From Vandiemenella viatica (lineage: Eukaryota; Arthropoda; Insecta; Orthoptera; Morabidae), in contig CM061919.1 of NCBI GenBank assembly GCA_031002005.1, positions 172,219,121 through 172,283,120 of the forward strand: DNA of 64,000 nt. The letters run 5' to 3'. The notes beneath the pieces were generated by a model. It had not been told where the DNA came from. It did no database searches and saw only the letters and a program-made list of their open reading frames with translations. The position numbers and the translations under genes are program-made. Below are positions 1 to 10,875 of this stretch, in pieces (positions within the stretch are counted from its first letter, which is position 1; each line of letters opens with the position of its first letter).

Positions 1-344
1 CATAATCTCATGCTCTTTTTGCATATTTTAAATAAATACAGCAAGCCGCAAAGCTGATTACAAACTGAACAAATAAAAACCACGATTGCACCTAACGTTT
101 ATCCCCGTGTCCAATCGAAATAAGTAGCAGTTTGTCTTCAGGAATAAAAGCAGTTGGAACAAGGTGCCTAAGGCCGAGATGTCTTTGCAGTCCGTCCATT
201 AAGGTTTATTAAATGAGAGCATGCGATCAAGACAGTACGCGGATCGTGATTGGTGGAAAATGATGACAAAATTTTAAAGAAGAATAGTGTTCTCTTTGAT
301 ACATTGTAAGAACTGGCTCATTAATCTAAACAGTAAATAAAGAG

Positions 345-627
345 CAGGGCCGCCGTAAGCGGGCGTGCAAGGCGTGCACCGCACGCGGGCGGCAAAACGA
401 GTGATCGACAGTCGCCGCCCCGCGATAGTTGCCACTCCATTGTCGCCGCGATGAAATTTGCGGCGTATTATCTAACGCGATTTTTTTTTTTTTTTTTAGC
501 TCAACAGCTGCATCGGGCGGGCGGCGACACTCGGGATAGCAACAAATCCACCACTGTACTGTAGTTAGACAGGGGGCGGCATAATCGGTATTGCACGCGG
601 GCGCTCAAACAGCTAGCGGCGGGCCTG
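345..627. mobile_element. hAT-type MITE (283 bp), left arm only
   Basis: GC-rich insertion absent from the matching place in the right arm (near 14935). It is flanked by a perfect 8-bp duplication ATAAAGAG (337-344 and 628-635). The ends are short inverted repeats, CAGGGCCGCC on the left and the complement of GGCGGGCCTG on the right. The 8-bp duplication and CAGGG ends are the hAT superfamily signature. It has no coding capacity, and contains a T-run near 481-497. The empty site in the other arm shows it inserted after the two arms separated. Confidence 0.88.
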
Positions 628-1844
628 ATAAAGAGTAAAAACTCATTTGTTCGTACTGTGAAGCTTTTCATGAATAGGATCTAGAAAAACAAAGATATCA
701 TCATTAAAATAAAGCGTTATGAGAGCTATCGTCTTTTCCATCTTCAAATATGGTTGCGAATATTGGTCGCTTAAGAAGGTTGACCGGCGAAATATGGATT
801 CTTCTGAATTACGTTGTTTGAAAAAATCACAACAGACTGACGATGTTATCCGAATCATGAAACAGTGACTCTTATTTCGAACAAAAAAACATTGAAGCCA
901 ATAACAAAGTGGAAATGGGTGAATTGAAGAAAGCGATTAGAAACAAAACAACATGGGGAAAAATGGCCGACGAAGGTTAAAGAGCGTTCAAATGGATATA
1001 TTAATTCTCAGGTTGGTAAATGTCAAACTCGTTCACAAAGAAAAAATTGCAACAGTATGAAGAAACGTGTTACATTTCCTGCTTCAATATCTACTCGACT
1101 TGCGCCGTGATACGGCCGATCCATTTCCGCAAGGTCGGTTTCTGGTAGGTAACATAGAATTATTATAAAATTAGTATGCAGGTAGCTCAGTTGATTTCAC
1201 CGCTTTGTCTAAAATGATTTTGCTGCTAACCGGTTATTCCACTGAGGTCGTGACCCTGTAGCGGCCTGGCAAGGATTTTAGAAATCGGGGTCGAAGATCG
1301 AGAGAACATGAGCAATGGAGAAAATTCCATAACTCACGCTTACGGATTAATGTAATGAAGTTCCGTTTTTAACTACATTTTGACGTAAGACTCGGAAATC
1401 TAATTATGACACAGCATGTATGGGAGCAGTTTATGGCAATGAAAATTAAATAACGCGGAATACACTCTTTAAGGATTTAAAATGTGGTGCTATCAGAAAG
1501 ATAGTGGAAAATAAATGAATCGATAAAGTTCAAAATAAATACTTTCTCGAGATGAGTGGAGAAAAGAATAGTCTAATAATTAATAACCAACGGCCATAAC
1601 TATTCTCCGAATTTCACGTTATAATCATGTTGGGGCTAGTAAGAACCAAGGTAATGCCTAATTATAATTTTCTCAGTCCAGAAATTATCAGATCAGGTGT
1701 GACAGAAAACATCCAGAAGGAACTGAACGTACGTTTGGTCAGGTTCAAGTTATATTTAAAAAAAATAAAACACCATTTGAAGCACTGAGGATGTAGCTCG
1801 TGTCGTACGTAAAAAGATAAAGAAATTAGTTTACTAGGTATTTT

Positions 1845-2039
1845 TTATGGCTTTACGCCTCGTCGATGTCGAGGACATCAATGTCAATAAAGGGATGGGA
1901 GCAGAGCGTGGGCATGGCTGTTTAAAGGAACCAGGCCGGCATTTGCTTGGAGTGATTTGTGGAGACCATGGGAATCCGGAATTTAGATGGCCGAACGGAG
2001 ATTTGAACCTGCGTCTTCCCGAATGGTCTAGATCTCAAC
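1845..2039 (-). repeat. Degraded tRNA-derived SINE (family 1)
   Basis: The reverse complement matches the body of the young SINE at 19957-20257: the tRNA-like B-box region, then the block resembling CAAATCACTCCAAGCAAATG, then a tail containing CGTAAAGCCAT before an A-rich end. The 5' part of the tRNA-like head is lost. The mirror copy is at 13509-13707, so this insertion predates the arm duplication or divergence. Confidence 0.75.
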
Positions 2040-2714
2040 GACAGAATATAAATATACGGAGGTAAGATGGAAAAGTAAAGGACAGCAAATACCATAAGGG
2101 AACAAACAAATGTTATTCTCTTCTGTAACTAAGAGATTTTTTCCGACTGAATTATTATGCCATACAGGAGAAACGACACCAATTTACTTGTTTCAGTAAC
2201 TATTTTCAGAGCGCTAAAAAAATGTGTCATCTAAAATGAAACAATAAGCGAGTCTATGCCATATTTCTACATTTTCCATGTGTCTGTTCAAATGGCATTG
2301 CACTAATTCGAAAAATATATCGATGTTTTCCTTCTTAAATATAATTTTTAGGCTGAAATATTTTGGTTTTTCTTCATTTTTCCATTTGAGGTTAAGCAGT
2401 TTTTCGGACCGTATCTTTGCTCTCTTTTAAACACAATCAATGATGCACCAAAATCGATAGTTCAAGTACTTGATTTCACATATCTCTGCGTAATTGAAAA
2501 AGACGCTGCCACACTTGTTTGATCATCTGATTTTTAATGTGACTATTTTTATCAGAGGGCAACATGAAAAGTCAAATTGTATCAGTGGTACACCTTTATA
2601 ACTTTATAGTTTATAACGGAGAAAAAAAAAATAGAAGAGAAGGAAATTTTAAAGTATTCGAGAATATGCGTCTTCCCTAATGGAACTAAAATGAAACTAA
2701 CAGGAAAAAAAAGT

Positions 2715-2786
2715 TGGAGATGCCGGGGATCGAACCCGGGGCCTTTCACATGCAAAGCGAACGCTCTACCACTGAGCTACATCCCC
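2715..2786 (-). tRNA. tRNA-Ala(UGC): tRNA-Ala (anticodon UGC)
   Basis: A 72-nt cloverleaf on the minus strand, identical to the copy at 12787-12858. It has a seven-pair acceptor stem (one G-U), TAGCTCAGTGGTAGAGC in the D-arm/A box, a seven-base anticodon loop with TGC, and GGTTCGATCC in the T-arm/B box. The following minus-strand sequence has a run of eight T, a standard RNA polymerase III terminator. An alanine tRNA decodes GCN codons. There is no intron. Confidence 0.93.
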
Positions 2787-3495
2787 TGCATAGACGTACA
2801 TTGCTTACAGTATATACACATATGTTTTACACATTTGTATCCACAGTTTCGCTTAAATTGTCTGTTAATAGTGAATCTTGATGTTAATTCATAAAGTGCA
2901 AGAAGCATTCGACCGCTAACACTACATTAGTGTTCCAGCAAATTGACAGCAGCTTAGCTTAAATGAAGATGTAATAACTCAGTCTTCAAATATTGTCGAA
3001 GGCAAGGACGTCTTTGTTAAGTATTGTCTCTGTTGTTAAGTCTCCGACATTGCTGAAGTTTTCTGGGTAATAATCCATGCTATGAGACCTAACAAAACAA
3101 ATTTATTTCGAATGGAAAGTATTAAGATCGTTTTTTCCACGTCTAAAGATAACGCCTTCTTTAAAAAAATTAAAACTTTTACAGGGATATATATACAGTA
3201 TATCTTTTTGATAGGGTAACTGTAACAAGATGGGATATTTTACTTCTATATTACGTGAATTGATAGAACACTTTGTTATTTATATGGTCCTGGAATCAAG
3301 TTAAAATTGTTACACCGGACGTACGGTAGGCCCTCAGAAAAAATATTCGCATTGCAATTAATAAATCAAAAAAACATGAAGGTGATTCAAGATTAAGGAA
3401 ATATTCATTTGATCCCGGGTTAGGGTTGACTGATACGCAGTTTGCCGATTCGTGTATGATTAGCAGGGTATACATTATAAGCATTCTGTTTTCGA

Positions 3496-3759
3496 CAGGG
3501 CCGGCGCTAGGATTCTAGGGCCCCGGCTAAGTGATCTTATGATCCCCCCCCCCCCCCCCCACAAATTACATTACACTTTGTTTTTTTTATGGATAAACTC
3601 AGAAAATTTTTATTTAAAAATGTTCAAATTTATTGGAGCAAATTTTAAAATTTGTGTTTGATTTCTATTTAATGAGGCACCCAGGCCGGCGGATCCCCCT
3701 TTATTGGCCAGGGGCCCGGGTACTTTTGCCCCGCTTAACCCCCCCTAACGCCGGCCCTG
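3496..3759. mobile_element. hAT-type MITE (264 bp), left arm only
   Basis: Insertion interrupting sequence that is continuous in the right arm near 12066. Perfect 8-bp target duplication GTTTTCGA (3488-3495 and 3760-3767). Inverted ends begin CAGGGCCGGCG on both sides. It contains a long C-run (about 3543-3560) and no coding region. The related copy at 21119-21356 shares both ends and internal motifs such as the block before CTTTTGCC. Confidence 0.9.
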
Positions 3760-4675
3760 GTTTTCGATCAAGACTATTTCTAAGTAGCAACCTGGTAAAG
3801 TTTCTTAAGCATTCAGAATTTGATGTGTTCGTGTTATGATGCAATATGAAAAATAGGGATAAAGATACTGAGACGATTGCTAGGAATTTGATTTTTTTAT
3901 TGATTATTATTGAAAATAGAATTCGTAACATTTCTCGTCGAATGGTTTGTTTGTGTTACATCAATGTACTTTCCGCCTTGAATATTGGTAGCACAGAAGC
4001 CGTTAAAGATTAAAAAAAGAGTTCTATCAGCCAGCCGTATAGTCAGACGTCGAATAAATTCATAAGCTCTCCAGCTCCTAACAATACAAGTATATTTTTA
4101 TCTCCATTTACAAAGCGCTGTCAAATATTCACTTAACACCTGGCCATGAACACTAACAATTCATCTTCCTTTGCGACCAAATTTCCAAGATAAACATACA
4201 ATACATAACGTAGCGTTGCAAGAGATTAAGGCCTATAGCACAAATATACGTTCTTCGCGTACTCATATTTACATTATAACTGAAATTTTTTGTGTCAGTT
4301 CATTACTGAACGAGTTGGTGTAGAATGCATCACCTTAAATACATTATTTACTAACAGATTAAAAATCCATTCGGTGATACAAAAATCCGAAGTGTCAATT
4401 CGAACAACAATTTAAAATAAATAACATAACAATTTAAAAAAAGTCAATACCGCCTCGAAGTGGAATAGCGTTTGCTGAGTTTTTACGTTTTTTAGAAACC
4501 ACAAATTTCTAAGATGAAAGTAAGATTCTGGATTTGTAAAAACTAATGGCATTTTGCTGCTGCTTGATTGCGCAGCAGATGCGCCGAAAATTTGAAACTA
4601 TGGACACCGACACCATTCGGATTGTTATATCGACACCGCTCCCAAACGGGAGAAAACAAGTGTGCTAAATTAACT

Positions 4676-5119
4676 TGAAGTGAACTACACTTAATGGTTC
4701 CTTGAGGTTTATTACTATGTACACAAAACACTGGTAAACAATAACAAATGTGGTACAGTTAGCGGATGACCGTCGAGAAATTTAGCCTGGTCCTGATCCG
4801 GGGTAGAGAGAGACGGCTTCTACTTCTCGCGAACTTCCGGTGGTCTTCTGTAGTTGAAGCTGGTTCCGCGGTCAGGCCGGAACTGGCGGTGGAGCGGCCG
4901 GCTACGCTTATATAGGCGGCCTGGCGCAGGAATTCCGTTGTGTGGTAGTACGGCGACCTCTGTAAGAAATAGTCCCACTTAGCTTCTAGATGATTCTATT
5001 TGTTTTCCTGGTTTGTTTTGATGTCTCTGCGCCTGTTTGGAGTCGTATATGTATCCCGGCGTGCAGGCGCGTTGTGTGTGAGGTCTGCCTGGCAGGGGCC
5101 TTTACTGGCAGACTGAACA
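4676..5119 (-). repeat. 3' LTR of Gypsy copy 1 (444 bp)
   Basis: In element orientation the LTR starts TGTTCAGTCTGCC and ends AGTTCACTTCA, giving TG...CA termini. It is preceded by a purine-rich tract on the element strand. The matching LTR at 61114-61558 is 445 bp; a visible difference is one extra C near 61524. A TATATAA-like motif (on the plus strand near 4908-4914, TTATATAGG) may be part of the LTR promoter. Confidence 0.9.
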
Positions 5120-8100
5120 TACCTCCCTCCCGGGGGGGGGAGGGGGGGAAGCGATGTCTGCGACGTCTGCGAGGTCGTCTGCCGCGGCGCCCTGGAGCAG
5201 ACTATGAAGGCTACCTCCAGGGGAGTACGGAGCTGTTCCCCTGGCGATGCGAGCCGACCTGCGTCGTGGTGCAGGTTGTGGTGGAGGTACTTGTGGAGCT
5301 AACGGCATCGGTTCGTCGGCGTCGATGGCCGGGGGCTGTACGGGGGGCGCTGAAGATGGTCCCCGCAGGTGGTCGAGAGGCTGCGGCTGAAGGGTGTCGG
5401 AGCGACCGACAGGTTGTGGCGTCGTTGGTGGCGTCGTTGGTGGCGCTGTAACTGTCCCTGAGCAACGGTTAGACGGCAGGAGTGGTGGAGGTGGCAGGGA
5501 AGGAGAGGAAGAAGTGGATGGCCGTGCCGTGGTGGAAGAGGACGGTGCCGTGGGGTAGCGGGGACGTAGTTGGTTTCGATGGCGTCGCACTATCCGGCCA
5601 TCCAGGCTGACGTCGAACAGTTGGCGGCCCCGGGGCCGCTGGATGACCCCCGGAAGCCAAACCGGCCCGGGAGCCAAACCCGCGGGCCCAGACTAGGGAG
5701 CCCGGGGTGAAACGGAATGGGCCCGAAGGTACCTGTACTTTGGGCGGGGGTAAGAGGAAATGGAGGAGGAGTGCGAGGTTGGCGGCCATGTAGCAATTCC
5801 GCCGGGCTTTTGGCCCCCACTGGAGTGGTTCGATAGGAACTGAGGAAGAGTGTCAATGCCTCTTCGAGTTTGTGACTTGTGGTGTATTTGGTCATTTGGG
5901 TTTTGAATGTTCTGACTAGCCGTTCCGCCTCCCCGTTAGATTGGGGGTGGAAGGGCGGGGTGAGGAGGTGTTGGATATTGTTGGCGGTACAGAAGGATAG
6001 GAATTCCCGACTTCGAAATTGCGGTCCGTTATCTGTGACGATAGCATATGGTAATCCTTCGATGGAAAAGATCTTCGTGAGGGCTGAAATGGTGACCTCT
6101 GTGGTGATTGTGGAGGCAACGGACGACATATGGGAAGTGGGAAAAGGCACCGTCACTAGGAGCCACTGGTGGCCTAGGAATGGGCCAGCGAAGTCGAGGT
6201 GAATGCGTTCCCAGGGTCCGGACGGTGCCGGCCAGGAAAGGAACTTTTGAGGGGGGCGGGGCAGTTGTTGGGCACAGATGGTACAGCGCCGCACCATCTT
6301 CGTGACATCCGTGGTAAGGCCGATCCAGAATACATGGCGTCTGGCAAGGGATTTGGTGCGGGCAATTCCCCAGTGTCCTTGGTGGAGAGTTTGGAGGATT
6401 GTCGGTTGTAGGGATCTCGGAACGACGACCCTCGGGGTGGAATTTGGTTCTGTGCGGAGGAGCACTCCCTCTACTACTGAGAGCTGGTGGCGGATGGAGT
6501 AGTAGAACTTGAGGTCTTGATGATGGCGTGGAGGGGAACGTGTTTGCCACCCGTGTTGGATGTGGTGTCGGATGACACGGAGGAGGGGGTCCTCCCCTGT
6601 GGCTGCCGCGACTTTTGAGGCCGTGACTGGAAATGTCTTCAGTGCTTCTTGTATGTCATCGTCGATCTGGAACACCAGAAGTTCCGACTTGTCGAAGGCA
6701 AGGTCTGGTCCCTGCGGTAGTCTGGATAAGGCGTCTGCATTGGCATGCCTGGAGGTGGTACGGAAATGCATGGTATATCTGAACTGGGACAGGAATAGTG
6801 CCCAACGCTGGATGCGGTGGGATGTTTTGGTAGGCAGACGTGTGGACGGATCAAATAGTGATAGGAGTGGCTTGTGGTCGGTAATGAGATGAAAAGAAAT
6901 CCCATATAAAAGGGAATAGAATTTGGAGCAGGCAAAAACAATAGCTAGCGCCTCTTTCTCGATTTGAGAATATTTAAGCTGAGCAGCCGATAGGGCTTTG
7001 GAGATGTAGGCTACGGGGCGTTCCGTGCCATCTGGTAATTTATGAGACAGAACTGCCCCCACACCGTAATCGGATGCATCTGTGGCAAGTATCAAGGGGA
7101 GGTTTGGAGTGTATGGCATGAGGCATGCTGCGGACTTGAGCTGCTGTTTAAGGGTGTGGAATGCGGTCTCGCAAGCTGGGGTCCAACGGAACGGGACATT
7201 CTTGCGACAGAGGTGGTACAGGGGTGCTGCCACTTGTGCTGCTGAGGGTATAAATTTTCTGTAGTATGAAATTTTGCCTAAAAAAAGATTTCAACTGATG
7301 TAGATCCTGAGGCCGAGGTAAGTTGGAAAATAGCGTCCACATAGGAAATGCTGGGGAGATGCCTTCCTGAGCGATGATGTGACCCAGGTAGGAAATGGAT
7401 TGTTGAAAAAATTGACACTTGGAAAGGTTGCATTTTAATCCTGCTGCACGGAGGCGGAGGAAGAGTAGGCGGAGGTTGGTCATGTGTTCGGCAGCGGAGG
7501 GTCCCGTGACGACATGGTCGTCGAGATAGTTGATGCATCCCGGAATATCCTGGAGAAGTTGTTCGAGATACCGTTGAAAAAATCGCTGGAGCACTGGCCA
7601 GCCGAACATGAGCCGGTTGAGTTGGAAGAGGCCAGAGGGAGTGTTGATGACTGTGTATTGTCGGGACTGGATATCCAAAGGGATTTGAAGGTATGCTTCT
7701 GCCAGGTCAATTTTTGTAAAGTAGGTACCTCCTGCTAGTTTACGGAAGAGGTCGTCCGGTCTCGGAAGTGGATAGTCGTCTACCAGCAGATGCGGGTTGA
7801 CGGTGGTCTTAAAGTCACCACAGAGACGTAAGCGGCGTCCTGGCTTCTGAACTATGACCAACGGCGTGGCCCAGGGGCTGAACCGCACCGGCTGGAGGAT
7901 CCCTTCGTCTTGGAGACGTTGAAGTTCTTCCTGAAGTGGTTGTTGAAGCGCTACGGGTACCTGGCGTGCCCGGAAGTATCGAGGCCGTACGTCCGGCCGG
8001 AGTTGGAGTGATGCTTCGAAGTCCTTTGCACAGCCGACGCCTGGTGAGAACAGGTCCTGAAACTCGGTGCAAAGGGCGTCCACTTCAGGAAAAGGAACAT

Positions 8101-8513
8101 GCTGAGATACGAGGTGTATGTTATCCTCAATTGAAAAATCCGAATAAGCGGAAAGCGTCCAGTCCAAATAAGTCTGCTGTGAGAGAACTGTTAACTACTA
8201 AAAAGGGGACTGAACGATGTACAGACTTATACATGACGTTTGCTGTGAACTGTCCCAGGAGTGCTATTTCCTGTTTGTTGTATGTCAGGAGGCGCTTGGG
8301 GGCCGGCGAGAGGGGGGGCGAGCCAATTTGCACATAAGTAGTATAATTAAGCAATGAGACTGCTGCTCCTGTGTCGACTTGTAGGCGCAGGGGCTTGCCA
8401 TTGACCGTAACGTCAATAAAAAGTTTGGATGCTGTGGAAGTGTCTACCTGATTGATATCCATAGGTGCGCCGCTCAACCTGTCTTGGTAAGACCCTGGGC
8501 GGCGAGAGCCGGA
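5102..8513 (-). pseudogene. pol: Gypsy pol polyprotein, copy 1, frameshifted
   Basis: Domains on the minus strand: retropepsin with VDTGA near 8363-8378; reverse transcriptase with YLDD near 7510-7530; RNase H with ATDASD near 7070-7087; integrase zinc finger ending in CTICAQ near 6275-6295; integrase core with TDNGPQF near 6020-6043 and the glutamate in HPQSNGEAERL near 5920-5950; then a GPY/F-like segment (SLVWARGF, FDVSLDGRIVRRH) and a proline-rich tail. The frame breaks near 8130-8165, 7290-7350, 6110-6150 and 5650-5770. Several breaks fall in homopolymers and are absent from copy 2, so some may be sequencing errors. RT reads YLDDH here but YLDDI in copy 2. The product would be a polyprotein for reverse transcription and integration. 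Confidence 0.9.
5120..5131 (-). other. Polypurine tract next to the Gypsy 3' LTR
   Basis: On the element strand the bases just before the LTR read GGGAGGGAGGTA. This purine run is in the right place to prime plus-strand synthesis during reverse transcription. Copy 2 has the same run at 61559-61570. Confidence 0.65.
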
Positions 8514-9513
8514 NNNNNNNNNNNNNNNNNNNNNNNNNNNNNNNNNNNNNNNNNNNNNNNNNNNNNNNNNNNNNNNNNNNNNNNNNNNNNNNNNNNNNNN
8601 NNNNNNNNNNNNNNNNNNNNNNNNNNNNNNNNNNNNNNNNNNNNNNNNNNNNNNNNNNNNNNNNNNNNNNNNNNNNNNNNNNNNNNNNNNNNNNNNNNNN
8701 NNNNNNNNNNNNNNNNNNNNNNNNNNNNNNNNNNNNNNNNNNNNNNNNNNNNNNNNNNNNNNNNNNNNNNNNNNNNNNNNNNNNNNNNNNNNNNNNNNNN
8801 NNNNNNNNNNNNNNNNNNNNNNNNNNNNNNNNNNNNNNNNNNNNNNNNNNNNNNNNNNNNNNNNNNNNNNNNNNNNNNNNNNNNNNNNNNNNNNNNNNNN
8901 NNNNNNNNNNNNNNNNNNNNNNNNNNNNNNNNNNNNNNNNNNNNNNNNNNNNNNNNNNNNNNNNNNNNNNNNNNNNNNNNNNNNNNNNNNNNNNNNNNNN
9001 NNNNNNNNNNNNNNNNNNNNNNNNNNNNNNNNNNNNNNNNNNNNNNNNNNNNNNNNNNNNNNNNNNNNNNNNNNNNNNNNNNNNNNNNNNNNNNNNNNNN
9101 NNNNNNNNNNNNNNNNNNNNNNNNNNNNNNNNNNNNNNNNNNNNNNNNNNNNNNNNNNNNNNNNNNNNNNNNNNNNNNNNNNNNNNNNNNNNNNNNNNNN
9201 NNNNNNNNNNNNNNNNNNNNNNNNNNNNNNNNNNNNNNNNNNNNNNNNNNNNNNNNNNNNNNNNNNNNNNNNNNNNNNNNNNNNNNNNNNNNNNNNNNNN
9301 NNNNNNNNNNNNNNNNNNNNNNNNNNNNNNNNNNNNNNNNNNNNNNNNNNNNNNNNNNNNNNNNNNNNNNNNNNNNNNNNNNNNNNNNNNNNNNNNNNNN
9401 NNNNNNNNNNNNNNNNNNNNNNNNNNNNNNNNNNNNNNNNNNNNNNNNNNNNNNNNNNNNNNNNNNNNNNNNNNNNNNNNNNNNNNNNNNNNNNNNNNNN
9501 NNNNNNNNNNNNN
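8514..9513. other. Assembly gap 1 (1,000 N)
   Basis: Exactly 1,000 N, the same length as the gap at 57521-58520, so a fixed-size placeholder rather than a measured distance. It lies between the two arms of the inverted repeat and cuts the Gypsy element upstream of the protease. No ORF reading through it is real. Confidence 0.98.
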
Positions 9514-10208
9514 GTTAGGTTTCGATAATGTGACACGGTTTCTCCGGGCAACCAAGATAACATCGACAACGACCTCGGAAGACTGTTTCTTACTCGAGCA
9601 TTATTGTGCCATCGTCGTGTCGGCCATGGAGCTGCGCATATCTTCATTTTGGGTTCATTGAGTTTGTCTCTGTCTCGGTGAAGTTATGATACTTTCAGCG
9701 CGGCAAAGAAGTGTCGAGTATGTCTGCCATGGCCGAAATGATGTTTACGTAATAAACTCTGTGACATTCTCGTCCAATCGGCCATTTTATTCTCATTAGA
9801 CAGAATAAAGACGAGTGCCTCCCGCACCCGCCGACTGAGCAAATACTTGCAGGGTGTGATAACTAATGCGCTGTCGCCATTACACACGTTTTCTTTAATG
9901 TCCATTGATGCAACATCTTCATGGATTAAAAAAAATAAAATATTTTGTTTATATGAAAATCGATTAAATGGTAATACATGCGTAAATCCAACGATCATTG
10001 GAAACGACTCTGTACAGACTTCATCACAGGTTTTCACTTTAAATATGTACCGACCTGGAACAAGGAACAATAAATACGGTACGGTACGAACTTAAGTTCT
10101 GAGTGATAAGAAACTTATTCGAGCGTTTTTAATGGGACGGGTGAAGCAGAAATTATGTATTGTTTCTGTGGGAATCGAAAGCGCTTCTCCATTCTCGCGG
10201 CACTAAAA
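9514..10208. other. Unassigned segment between gap 1 and a mariner-like element
   Basis: No match to the rest of the window was found. A minus-strand ORF of 128 codons (9684-10070) is the longest open frame. It contains the segments CKYLLSRRVREALVFIL and NKMADWTRMSQSLLRKHH, which I do not recognise. It has no clear splice sites and no hydrophobic signal. If gap 1 separates unrelated contigs, this is the start of the right-hand contig. It could be part of an unknown TE or chance coding. Confidence 0.5.
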
Positions 10209-10373
10209 TACAGGGCGTTCGCCGGAAAACGCAACCCTCCCAGTCTGTTGCCGTCGGCAACTTGCTCGGACAGCGGAGCCAGCAGTTTCCGCCACGCGGC
10301 ACCGTGAATCACCGCACTGTTTAACACCTCCGCTGCCCCAACAGTGCAGTGCAGTGACCCTTACATTGTTAAG

Positions 10374-10501
10374 AACGGTTTCTTTGCATTGTAGCTAGTT
10401 TGTGACTTCAGTCTCTTATTAATGAGTGTTGTGAATAAACGTTTCTTTGCGGTTTGGCTGGTTTGGGGCTTCATACTCTTACTAATCTGTACCGTGTTTG
10501 A
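10374..10501 (+). repeat. Two imperfect 64-bp tandem units
   Basis: Both units begin near ACGGTTTCTTTGC or ACGTTTCTTTGC and continue through a GCTAGTTTGTGACTTC-like block to CTCTTA(T/C)TAAT. The phase offset is 64 bp (about 10375 and 10439). They lie just before the helix-turn-helix ORF, in the place of a promoter or 5' leader. Confidence 0.6.
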
Positions 10502-10515
10502 GTGTGAGTAAAATT

Positions 10516-10875
10516 ATGGTACGTTACAGTTTGCAACAAAGAATATTTCTCTATGATACATATGTGAAGAAGAAGTCGTTTAAAAAGTGTCGCAGTAAAT
10601 TTCGTCGCGAATATCCTGGCGCTTTACTGCCAGCTAAATCAACAATTCTGCGTCTGGTTAAAAAAGTAAGAGAAACGGGTTCATTTTTTAACAAAAAGAG
10701 ACTGTCGGTCAACCGTATTCTCACAGAGGAGAAAATTGACGATATCGCTTTTCGACTAGAACTGTCACCCAAAAAATCATTAAGTCAGTTAGGGCAGCGT
10801 GTGTCTCGAAATATGTTCAGAAGATGTGAAATGTGCATTACACAAGAGTGTCAACACTTCCAGCATCTTTTATAA
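10516..10875 (+). CDS. Helix-turn-helix transposase fragment (DUF4817-like)
   Basis: The ORF can start at 10498; ATG 10516 is preferred because family members begin with a short M-x-x-Y-S-x-x-Q-R motif, here MVRYSLQQRIFLYDTYV. The N-terminal 100 residues match the DNA-binding domain found in many insect Tc1/mariner-related transposases: a first helix pair, FRREYPGALLPAKSTILRLV as recognition helix region, then RILTEEKIDDIAFRLE. After LSQLGQRVS the family consensus is lost and the frame stops about 20 residues later, so no DDE catalytic core exists. If expressed it could bind related inverted ends but not cut them. That role is inference; it may simply be a decayed copy. Confidence 0.7.
   Translation: MVRYSLQQRIFLYDTYVKKKSFKKCRSKFRREYPGALLPAKSTILRLVKKVRETGSFFNKKRLSVNRILTEEKIDDIAFRLELSPKKSLSQLGQRVSRNMFRRCEMCITQECQHFQHLL

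Larger units (their letters stand above)
1..4675. repeat. Left arm of a giant inverted repeat
   Basis: Read as reverse complement, this segment matches 11157-18163 from end to end apart from indels: position 1 pairs with 18163 and position 4675 with 11157. Shared landmarks include a tRNA-Ala gene (2715-2786 against 12787-12858) and a SINE relic (1845-2039 against 13509-13707). Left-only insertions are two hAT MITEs, each with an 8-bp target-site duplication. The right-only insertion is a 2.8-kb hAT element holding a LINE. The arm runs off the window start, so its full length is unknown. The match stops exactly at the LTR of a Gypsy element. No protein gene is visible in it. Confidence 0.93.
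4676..8513 (-). mobile_element. Ty3/Gypsy LTR retrotransposon, copy 1 (broken at gap 1)
   Basis: Minus-strand element. Reading from high to low coordinates it has an aspartic protease, reverse transcriptase, RNase H, integrase with zinc finger, a C-terminal module, a polypurine tract and the 3' LTR. The gag region and 5' LTR are not seen; the element enters the 1,000-N gap at 8514. No env-like ORF is visible. The 3' LTR ends exactly where homology between the two inverted arms ends, as expected of an insertion present in only one arm. The flanking bases are TAACT. Copy 2 begins at 61114 in the same orientation and is nearly identical apart from short indels. Confidence 0.95.

Noticed and set aside
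5879..6550. Plus- and minus-strand ORFs of 65-173 codons over the Gypsy integrase region
   Set aside because: They are other-frame shadows of pol; the same shadows recur over copy 2 at 62307-62978.
8127..9661. Long ORFs (344-506 codons) across gap 1
   Set aside because: They are mostly translated N. Only the protease part at 8127-8513 is real.
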